Positions 49,801-61,200 of a DNA stretch of 64,000 nt are shown here, in pieces. The notes beneath the pieces were generated by a model that ran no database searches, was not told the origin of the DNA, and saw nothing but the letters and a program-made list of their open reading frames with translations. Origin of the DNA: Eudromia elegans (lineage: Eukaryota > Chordata > Aves > Tinamiformes > Tinamidae); NCBI GenBank assembly GCA_003342815.1, contig PTEX01000013.1, forward strand, positions 1,509,898 through 1,573,897, given 5' to 3'. Each line of letters begins with the position of its first letter. Position 1 is the first letter of the stretch. Both the position numbers and the translations under genes were made by a program.

Positions 49801-52162
49801 TTCCTCCATGCTGCTCACCGCCCAGGGACCCCGCGCTCGCCCCCGGACTCAGCGGTCCCCGACCCAAGAAACAAACACACGGGCGCCTTCAGAGGCCGCC
49901 CCGGCAGAGCAAGCGCGGGCGCCAAGCTGTTTAAAAATAAAGATGAGGAACAAAATAATATTTAGCCGGCCCCCAGCCAGCCCCGCCACTTGCTGGGAAG
50001 CCTCGGCACACGCTGGCCCGGGCCAGCCGTGCCCAGAGGGGGTCTGGGGACTCTGACCCCTGCCCAGCATGGACGTGGGGCCGTGTGTAACCAAGCGGGT
50101 CACGGCCCGGGAAGACGCAAGAGCCTCGCGGCCTCCTGGGGCTGCTCGTACAACGTGGCCACCACGGCAAGGGCTGCTCCCGCGCAAGCCACGCACGAGA
50201 GGTGCATCACATCAGCGTGAAAAGAGGCCGTCAGATTGCTTCTTTAGCACAAGCCCAAAGCCCCAGCCAGCACTTTCTGCACCGAGCTCATAACTTCTCC
50301 CTCAGAACCTGTGCATTAAAAAAGCATCTTGTCTTGGTATAAAGGCATCAAGTGATTGAGAGCCTGCCAGTGCCTGAGAAAAGTTGTTCAAACGACACAT
50401 TTCCCACCCTTAAGTCTTATCTCTGATCTGAATTCCCCTCATTTCAGCTTCCCGCTATTGGATCACACTGCACATCTCCCTTTAATCACATCAGTAAATC
50501 CCCAGCATTATCGCCTGAAATAAGCAGCTCATAAAATTGCCACAGAGTTATTGCAAAGGGTGGAATGATCAAAAGAAGAAATGCTGAACATCCTTAAGAT
50601 CCACTTGCTATTAAAACATGAGCTACAGTATGAAAAATGTAGTAAACTTGAGGTGTACAGAAAATTCAGCTGAGGAGGGGGGAAATATAGTTCAAAATAA
50701 ATTATCTTTTTTTTTTTTGTAGCTGTCCTATATAATCTGATCTACTTATATGTCAAATGCACTGCATTTAACATCTTAATTCTTATCATTTTATAGCGTG
50801 AGGAAACAAAGGAGGAGGAATATTTAAGGAATCTGTAGACTTTATGGCCAGAAGACACTATCATCCATCAGCGAGTCTGAGCTCTTTTATAGGGCAAGCC
50901 ACAGAGTTTCAAGGTTCTGTCCAAGGTCATTGAGCAGGTGAAAAGCAATGACTTCCACATACTCGTCTGATGCTCTGATACTTAATCACAGCTCAGATGC
51001 ACCTCCCTTGGTAGTATCTGCTAAATAATTCATTTCTTCTTTTCAAATAGGTTTTCATACACTTTTAACCAATTATCTTTTTGTCACCTTGTGTATGGTT
51101 TGCCCTTCATTTAAATCTCCCTTTAAAACTCCTTATCGCAAGGCTCAGATTGGAGAGGAATCTTTTTCTTTCTAGAATCCTTGCCCAGGCACTAAAGAGT
51201 CTCACATTTTTTCCAAGTAGCACTGGATTGTGCATAAAAAATCACCATTCACTGTACTGTAAACTCAAACCAATTATAAACGACTTGGCCCCTGCTCGAC
51301 TAGCAGGAGTCACGCTGTCCTTGGGCAGAGAGCAGGGGGCAGAGTCGTGTACACACGTCAGACCTGGGGCACTAACCCTTCCCTTCCTTTAGCTCTCATG
51401 GGACAACCTTAAAGAAGTCAAGAGAAACCTCAAGCCCTGTTACCCTACTTAGTAGGATGGTTAAATCACACTGTAGGAAAGTCATGACTTCTACTGACTC
51501 CTGCTCTTCTGCTGTCAAAGAGGATCATCCATCAGAGAATGATGGATTTCTTGGCCCGTCAGGTAAGGGAAAACAGTTTTTCCTCTCCAACTCAATGATA
51601 AGAGATCATCTTGCTCTGAAGGGTTATCTTGCACTTCCACCAACACATTAACTTTTCTCAGACTGGAAATAAGCTGTGCTTCTAAAACCCAGGCTTTATT
51701 TGGGAAACTTTGTCAGTGCAGATCTATAAAGGACAGAACTAGCACCAGCAAAACCACACTATGCCTAAAGTAGTTTAATTCATGTCCCTTGAGAAACAGA
51801 GCCACTTAGGAGAGGCTGTAGTAGAAGTAACAGGACTTTTTAAAATAACCAAATCAATGCCCTTCCAAAATGGTATTTCATTTCAGAATTCACACCTAAT
51901 CATCATGAATGGGGCAACAATCATTGCAAACATAGACCTGTCCCTCACTCTTTTAGTTGTTTCTGAAAAATCCTTCTAAACTTTGTGGCACCTTCACAAC
52001 ACAGAGTTGGCAGCCCTATCTACATCCATTTACAGGCAAATAAAGAGAGCAATAGGCATGTTGACACTGTAAAAATAGTTTTTTCAGTCATTACTCAGGC
52101 ACATATATGACCAAATATTGATTTCCAAAAGTTGAGAGGGAACGCTGGGTACTTTACATGAC

Positions 52163-52209
<47 letters not shown>

Positions 52210-55200
52210 GAAAAGAAAAACACAGACTTTGAAACCAGAAACATGTTTAGGTTCTCAGATTGGAAGTCCTAAGTCAAAATCATTTGCACAAAACCATACC
52301 AAAAGAGTGGCGCAAGCAAGAACTGGGAATCCCGTATGACCCATCAGCCACTTGTACCTTGTATCTGCAAGGATTCAACTGTTACTGCATCACAGAGGGC
52401 AGGTTCAGTCGGAGCCGTGCCTCCCTCTGCATTCATGTTCCCATTTGCAAAACTAACCACCAAGACGAGTCTGGGGATGGATCAGAAAGGGTTAATGGGG
52501 TTATAAAGGGTTTTGCTGGCCTATTTTCCAGGCACCCTTTAATCTCCTTTGGAAGCACCTTCACACAAAGGCTGGTACAGCAGCTCAGCTGGAGCCAGGA
52601 TTTAACATGGAATAACTTGTCCTGAAGAGATTAAAAGCGGCAGGCGGGCACCAAACCTCCAGTCAAATGGGCAGGAATTTCTAAAGAGGGAAAAAGAGGC
52701 GAGGAGGACAGCAGGGTATTGGAGAAGGGGACTGGCAGTATACAGTGTCACCTTCCTTCTCTTGGAAGGAGGTCCACTGCTGGGATCTTATGTCCACAGA
52801 AGGGAGAGAAGAGGAAGAGATCACAGGAAGAAATCATAAGAAAGACAATGAGAAGAAAAACGAAGTAAGGAGGAAAGCTACCTGCATCCCTCCAAGCACA
52901 GCTCAAACAGCTCAGCCATTCAATCCCTCCTCCGCCTTACCTGGGGGTCTCTGAGGCGACTGAGGTCTGGATAAAGGTAAAACAGGATTCCTTGGAATGC
53001 CCCTGGCAGGGAGATTCCCCTGATGAGCAGAACTACCAGCATGAGGTATGGGAATGTGGCCGTGAAATACACCACCTGGGAGAAGGACAAAAGGAGCACG
53101 TGTGAGCAAACAGAGGGGCGAGAGGCCAGGGTGCCAACAGGGAGCAGAGCACCATTCCCAGGAGCAAGTGAGAAGAGGGCCTAAAGGAGATGGGAATTTG
53201 GGCAGTGGCAAGGAACTGACCAGGCTGCCTTGCTCATCTTCCTTTAGTGTCCCGTAGAAAGAAACTGCCTTCTGCACGCACCCAGGAAAACTATAACACG
53301 CCCGGGGCAAGAAAACACATTTTTAGTCCCAGCAGCAATTTCAGACCAGGCCAGGTTCAAGTCAGAGCATTGATCAGGGTAACATCTATTTGCACCAGCT
53401 AACAATCTGCCATCTGTATCCATCTGAAAATCCTTACCCCAAGTAGAGGCCTGAGTCACACATCAAAGGTCTTTTCTTCTTAGAATTTACTGGAAAGAGT
53501 GAAGGAGCATACAGATACGTGACAGACCCTGAAACATTACTGCTACCAAAGGACCACTAGAGACAATACTGATGTGCCCCCAGTCAGGACTGACAATTGG
53601 CTTGTGCCTATAACTCTCCACTTGAATGACTCAAAGATACTGCCTGGCTGACCCACACTCAGATATCCAACAATGGAGTTTCATGGAGAGAAGTGCAGCC
53701 CATCTCAGACTTGTTACCAAGGACTCCGACTCAAGCACAGCTTTTAACTTGCATCCTCTTCCTTTTAATCCACTGGTCCCATAGATAACATAGACTTACT
53801 TCAGATATGTTTGAAATCCCTTGCTCTAGCAAAGTAGTTGCATTCCTTTGAGGAATGCTGTGGGCTGGTATCAGCTAATCCTTGCAAGGATTCCATGTCT
53901 GGTAAATATAACCTTCAATTTGGGGATTACTGGGGTTCTTTTAGGACTGTTCTGACTAATTGCCATTCCCTTCCACAACAACAGCACACTGTTGCTGTTT
54001 CCAGTAAAAAGAAACCAGTGCCCAAGGGCTGGTGCAGTCTCCTCAGCAATTCACTAGCGTCATTAATCCTTTCGTGTTGCTCCTGTACCGTCAAGACTTA
54101 TTGACCACCTTGAAAAAAGTTGTTCAGTTTGTTGTATCGTGCTAGGGCAAATTAAAAAAAAAATGTCAATATGCCTTCAGGTTTTTCCTGTGTCAATGTG
54201 CTTAGTGAGGATTTGCACCAGAACTCCTCACCTTAATGTTACCTTACAGTTCTTTTCTCAGTTATAGAGGTTACACACCAAAGAGCTCAATCTCATCTCT
54301 GGAGTAACTACAATACATAATAATGTGAAATGGTCTATTTCTAATCTTTCTCTAATCATCCAGAATGACTCATTCCAGAATTCATCTAAAGCCCAGAGCA
54401 GTGGTTACAGATGCTGTCACATCTACAGGAGTTTCCCCATTAGAAGAGGTACTATCAAGAACAAGTACATGATCTCTCTGGACAATATGGTCACCCCTCT
54501 GCCTCAAAAGAATTCTTTTGATTTAAATAGTGATTCCAAAAGAGATTCCTTCTGGACTGATCCTTCTCTGATCCACCTGAACAAGGCAACATCCAAAGCA
54601 CCTCACACTGGAATGCAATTCCTGACCACAACCTCTCTGGACAAGCTGTTCCAGTGCTCTGTTATCCTCACAGTAAAGAAGCTCCTCTTCAAAAATTTCC
54701 TCACAGGCAGAATTTACTCTGCTTCAGTTTGTGGCCATTTGCTTGTCATCACCATTCTCTCTTTTCCTGTTGCTGGTCACCCCTGAAAGGAGCTTGGCCC
54801 CATCCTCTCGATACATTTATACACATTGGTAAAATCTCCTCTCAGTCTTCTCTTCTTCAAGCTAAATAGGTCCAGCTCTCTCAGACTCTCTTCATATGAA
54901 AGATGCTCCAGTCATCTTCGTATCCATACAATGGACTCCATTAGGGGAATTTTCTCCAGTCGTTCACGTTTCTCTTGCACTGTGGACCCAGAACCAGACA
55001 CAGCACTCCAGATATAGCCTCATCGGGGCTGTGTAAAGGGGGAGGATCACCTCCCTCAACCTGCTGTCAGTGCTCTTCCTAATGCACACAAGGATACCAT
55101 TTGCGCTCTTGGCCACAAGGGCCCCTTGCTGGCTCACCGTCAATTTGTAGTCCACCAAGATGCCCAGCTCCTTCAGAACTGCTCTTTAGTAGGCCAATCC

Positions 55201-58200
55201 CCAGCCCATACTGGTGCATGAGGTTGTTCCTCCCTAGAGGAATATGCTTTTTTTGGTGATTCAAGTTAATCTTACAAAAAGAAAAGAAGGACATGCAAGA
55301 TGTTCTATCTTTGAAAATGAAAACACTATATTATCATCAATGTCTGCAGCTCCAAGTTCTTTATGCACTTCAAGTGTCCAGACATATATTACAGTTCTCT
55401 CAAGTAATGCTACACAAGCAGGTGAAAAATGTCTACTTGCTGACACTCATGATCACCTGAGATGTCTATAACACAAGTTCCATCCCTGTGAACCAGCACC
55501 CTGAACACCTGAGGAACCCAAGGATAGCATTCTTCCATACTGGCAAACACCACCATACTCCAACTTAAGAGCTTTTCTGTGCTAGCTTCTACTAGTTTAA
55601 CAATCATCTATGTACTTACCACACAAACAAATTCTTCTTTCAGAAAATTGCAGAATGCAAGTCTTAACCTGTCTTAGTTCTTAGAATCTAAGATTTTTTT
55701 AAAAAAACCTTAAAAAATAAATCCTATTGCCTTTGAACTTAAGTGTATATTCTTTCAGCACAACAGATTTCAATTTCTCACATGGATCCCTAAATAACAA
55801 CAATCTTAGAAATTCACAACACAGACTAGTATTTCTGTGGCATACATTTTGGATTCAGATCTTGGTAATCTCGTGTGTGCTTTACATCTTGCAAGAACTA
55901 GTGTGCTAAGCTTTTCAGTCAAGAGTCACTCACATCCAACACCCAAGGCCCGAATTTGGAGAATGTTTTCTCGAGTTAAGAGTGCCAAACTTCCATCTAA
56001 TGATACGAACATCTGGATCCAATGAGATATTACTCAGTGATTGGCTTAGACCCAATCTTTTTATTTTGGGGGCATTGTTAGCATTAACTACATCACTAGG
56101 AACCTTGCCGGGATCAGTATGACCATTCTGTCACATGCTGCTCAATAACATCCAGGGTTTTATTTGAAGCTGATCCACATGCCTCAGCAAAGTGATTCCA
56201 TCTGTGACAACCTTCTGCATCTGTGTGTACTCCTTAGGGATGAGCAGTCCCTGTGTCAGAGGATGCAAACTGCTGCTGTTGCTCTGAGTAGGATGATTTT
56301 GATTTGTTCTTTTTGCCAATCCATATGTAAATCCCCAGGATTTATTTACCCCTTGGCAAATGAGTTGTAACCCCCAGAGTCATCATTTTAGCTGGTATCC
56401 CTGGAGGCATCATTTTTATCAAATACATAGAGGGATGATAAATTTATGGACTTCCCTCAGATGCAGTTTCTTTATTGAAACAAGATTCTCTTCATGGAAA
56501 AAAAAATTCACCTTCACTAGTCATTTTTGTTAAGAGCCCTTGCATTTGATATAGACTTTGTATCTAAAATACATTGGGTTTGTTCTCTGCATTTCCCACA
56601 CTTTACTGTGTCTTAGCCTCACATTTGCTGCTTTTACACTGCCTCTGTTTTTGCCGTACTAGGCCACCACGGCAAGCAGTTGTTCTTTTCTTCTAATTTT
56701 ACTCCATGGAAACAGGAAAACACCAGCTCTGCAAGCTGCTTGATTTCCCCTTTGTGTATCATAATCCCGGACCATTCTGGGAGCAGAAGAAACTGCTAAC
56801 ACCCACACCATCACTTGATAGATATAGACACAGCTGAAATTTACACCCCAATAAACATGGTGTCTTGTTCAAAGCATGCTGAGAAGACAACATTTCAATA
56901 CCATACTAAACCTTTTCATTTCCATCTCTTCTTGCTGACTCCAGACACAGCTGATTGGGAATGGGTCAAGAAGTGGTAGAAGAAACAAAATAATGTGTTC
57001 AGTGCAAATGACAGTGGAAGTAACAGACGAAAGAGACAGGGATGGGACAGGACAGGATGGCAACAGTCACACTGACCCCTCCCAGATGTATTTACAAAAA
57101 AACCTCTGTGGTGATAAGTGTGGAAAAAAATAAAAAATGGAAAAAGGAGAAGAGGAAAGGGAGAAGAAAGAGGAAAGGGAGAAGGAGATATTTATTAGTA
57201 GGGAACGTGAGCAACTGTGGGAAGAGACTTCATTGAGAGCTCACTTCATTGGGACCAGCTTCAAGAAATAGGAATATCTCCATCCTCACCTTGGAAGACT
57301 GTGGTCTGAAAACCCTCTCACTTGTACCCCAATTCCTTCACAATTTCCTATGCAGAACACAGGCCCTGGTTTGCATTGCCTCTGGCAGCTGAGTCCTACA
57401 GGATCCTGAGCTCTGCCAGCTCAGAAAGGCATTTCCAGGGGACCCTCAGGATCTCTCTGAATATACAGAAGTTGGATGGGTTGAGTGCTCCAGCTGTGAT
57501 TGAGGGAAGATGCCTGAATTGAGCCAAGCACTCACCTTCCCTGTGGACTTGACCCCTTTCCAGATGCAGAAGTAGCAGATGATCCACGCGAGCAGCAGAC
57601 ACAGAGCCAGCTCCCAGCGCAGGCTGCCCAGGTGCTGGATGCCATCGGAAATCTTTAGCACTCTCCTCCTGCATTAAGAGGACACAAAACAGTACCTGAG
57701 TGACACAGACACTGGCCACTAGTGTTCTCAACCCTGCATTGATTCTCATCACACCTCCACGGTGCCTGACAACTTTGGAGAGAGGCAATATCCTAAAGAC
57801 ACAGGCAGCTCTAGGCTGCAAGCCTCAGAGCAATATTCCTCAGCTGCTCTTAGACAAATGTACTGCTAGCCTGGGGGATCATGTATGAGACATCTGCTTC
57901 TACACTTGCTCCCGCACAGGCCTGTTTGGGCAAGACATTTCTTCTCCCACTCTTTGTCTGCCTTGCCCTGTTTGGGGTAAGAAGCACCTTGTGCAAACAA
58001 GTAAGCACGGGCTCTGTGTGAGCCTTCTCGCACACACACAGCAAAGTCCACCTACACCTTTCTTACACGCTTCAAACAAGTACAGGATACATTTCATTCA
58101 GGAGACAGAACAGAGCAGGATGACAGAAGAAGCCAGGCTCACCAACCTCATTCTCCATAGCCACCTCCTGTTGTCTTTAGGAGTGGATACGTATGTGATT

Positions 58201-61200
58201 TCAGGCCCCAGAGCGGCAGAGCTGCCTATAGTATGGCAAAGGCCAGGTCAGGCCTACAGTAACCAGCATGGCACAGACAGAAGAAACAGCTCTGGGCATC
58301 CTCTTTCAGATGCTGTGGAGATAAGATCCTAAACTAGTTGGAGCTTGGCTCAGTCCAGTTTTCATGGTCTCACCCTGCTTTCAGCAGCTTTCTAGGCTTT
58401 GGTTGGGTCAAATCTTCCTCACAACTTCAAGAAATACAGACTCACTCCTCCTCTCCTGTGTCTCCTAATCATATGGATAGATGTGAGTGTGAAAGACCAC
58501 GGTGCAATCCCAAAACCCCAAGATAGGCCAAGAGGGCCAGGCACTGCTCTGCAGCCCCAGCAGCAATGCACAGAGCATGCTCACAAGCCCATCCTGCTTT
58601 ACAGCAACTATTCCAATCTAAAAGTTACACTGCTGGAGAACTACCATTAGAGATATACAGCCTCCTTTCCCACCTCACAGCCTAGTGAGAGACTGGGAGT
58701 GAGAGAAATTGAGAGAATGGTAGTTTAGAGGAACTCACTCTGCCCTTGCAGAAATCTTTAGCATTGCAGTTTCCCTGCTTCTACGGATGTGGACCCTGAA
58801 ACAAGTGGGAAGCAGGTGTTAACAGAGCGTAACTAACTGAGCACTGCATCGCAGCCAAAAGAGGCCTCGGGAGAAAACCACCACCCTGCTGGCAGGTCAG
58901 CAACTCCTCAGGAAGCTGCTGCCTCTCTGTGTTGCTGCCACAGAGGCCAGAAACAGATGTTGCATAGAAAGCTGTGGACAGTGGAAATTTCCAGTCCCAT
59001 GTGTTGATTCACCAACAATATTAGAGGGCTGTTCAAAGTGCTGAAAGAAACATCTACTTTTCATCAGCCAGTCTAAGGGAGGTCAGGCGAAGAGGGTCCA
59101 GCATCTCCTCCCAAGTGAGCAGCTTTCTGAGGGAGCACACAGGCTCAGGAGCACAAGGAAGACAAAGAAAGCTCAAAAAAAAGAGAGAAGGGGAGGTAGA
59201 AGAGAAAAATTAATACTATAAGCTTATTAGCAAGCAGCAACATATTTACCAGGACCTCCTACTCTAATGATCCCTCTCTGTTCACATGTGGACATGAAGA
59301 AAAAAAAGAAAAAAAAAGAACACTTTGTGCTGAGGGGTACCTCAAAAGCCTTAGGTGTTCTGACAGCACACAGCAGTGCTGTTGAGGACAGAAAGGGCAG
59401 GGCACTCCACCAGCCTAACTGCACAAGGGAATTCATGGTGACAGCACCGAGTTTACTTGCACAGTCTGTCACTCAGGACTCAGTTCTCCTAGGGTCATCA
59501 GACATCACAAGTCATCAGGCCCATTCCTTCATGCCAGAAATAAAGCAAATTTGTACCTCAGTGTAACTAAGACACACGCACTGTAACAAATGAGGGAACA
59601 AATTTCACTCAGGTAACCTGAGCCAACTCTGTCAGAATAGCTTGCATATTAATCACTAATGTAAAAACATCAACCTCTTTTCTATTTTTAAGGTAAAGAC
59701 CATCCCACATACAAACATCACCATCCGCCAGAATATAACGTCCTGGGAACATGCTGGCACCACACAGTAGTACACATTCAAAAGGAAAGAGATCACCCAC
59801 TGCATCATGAGCACGGGTCCCTGCAGAACACAACATGTTTTTAAAGGTCCCCACTCCAACAACTGAACATGTTAAAATTTGTGAAGACTTGAGAACAAAA
59901 ATCCACTGAAGTGCTGCTGCTCTGCAGATCACTGCAGGTCTTGCCCTGCTCCCAGCTATAATGTTGGCTGTGCCCTGAGCACATCTGCACTGGATGCAGC
60001 CACCAGGCAGGTCAAGGCCTGGAACAAAAGTAATCAATAACCCAGCAGATATATAATCCACAGTCCAATCCAATCCATAAACCTTATACAATCCATGGCC
60101 CAGCCCAACCCATAAACCTGACCTAAGGCTTCAGGAGGACTTAGACGCATCACATACAGCCTAATCACATACGTTGCAAGAGGAAACAATGGTATAAGGA
60201 AGGTTATGCAATGGAGAACATGGGAGGACACAGAGAAACAAATGGAGAAGGATAAGTGCAGCAGATGAAAAGGAAGACAGAGGTAGCAGAGAGAAGTAGA
60301 CAAAACAATACCAAAAACTAGAGAAGTCAGAGCAACAGAGAGGTTCGGTCCATGAACACAGGGTCACCTGGCCACCACTGATGGTGAGGGGGCTGAGGAG
60401 CCAGAAGTACAGCACAAGAGAAAGACAAAATCATACTCCTCTCAGGCAGACCAGCCTGAGACAGCTCCAGACAAGCATCACCAGGCCCTGCAATACCACC
60501 CTTGTCTGAGAATGCTGCACTCTGCACATCTGCCTTAATGCTGGCCTGCCCAGCTTGAAATTTTATGGTCTATTCTAACAAGGACAAATTATTAGGAAGC
60601 GGTGCTGTAGGGTTCATTCATTGCCCAGGGAATGTATTTCTCAGAGGATAAGGGGAAGATAGGCCTTTCTTTTACTTACTCCCAGAACTCAATGACAGGG
60701 GAGGTGGCATTTTCATTCGTCACGTTTAGCGTGGAGTTCACCTTCTGGAATTCCATGCAGGTCCCTGCAGAGGAGGCCCAAGAAGAGAGGGAAGGTAAAC
60801 AGCAAAGACCAAAATACCAGAAGATCTGAAAAAATTGCTGCCTTCCCATCTTTAATGTCAACTCTCAGCCAGATTTTCCATGGTCACATGGATGTGTGTG
60901 TGCTCCAGGGTGAGGCTGGCAAGACACTTAGGACAACTAAGCAGACTACATTTAATTTTCTTCTTCCAGTGGGCATGGTGAGCTACCCTGACCAGGAGAG
61001 CATGGTGCAGGAAGACTAGATTTTTCATCCCTGCCACCACTGCCAAAAAAGAAGGTGCCCTCCATGTTTGGAGTCCAGAGCCAGAGGAGCCTGGAAAGTT
61101 GTCTCGCACATTATGTTGTACAGATATAGCGAATAGACAACCTGACACACTGGGTGCTTTCTTGCAAAGACCTGTGTTATCAAACAGAACCGAGACTTTA

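Larger units (their letters stand above)
46098..52940 (-). other. SLC6A13 intron 6
   Basis: The longest complete intron in the window, 6.8 kb. It contains a short TG repeat, two hairpin-forming inverted repeats, a CpG-rich block and a 37-nt A homopolymer, listed separately. The rest shows no recognisable feature. Confidence 0.7.
53076..57535 (-). other. SLC6A13 intron 5
   Basis: 4.5 kb. It holds a CR1 fragment and a homopurine tract, listed separately. The remainder is AT-rich with no exon recognised. Confidence 0.65.

Noticed and set aside
49384-49965. Open frame of 193 codons on the plus strand
   Set aside because: Openness is explained by the CpG-rich composition; no similarity recognised. 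Kept only as a possible antisense promoter region.
52164-52222. Poly(A) run as the tail of a processed pseudogene
   Set aside because: No retroposed coding sequence or target-site duplication is visible beside it.
54325-54786. Open frame of 153 codons on the plus strand
   Set aside because: Overlaps the antisense side of a CR1 fragment; no real protein similarity.
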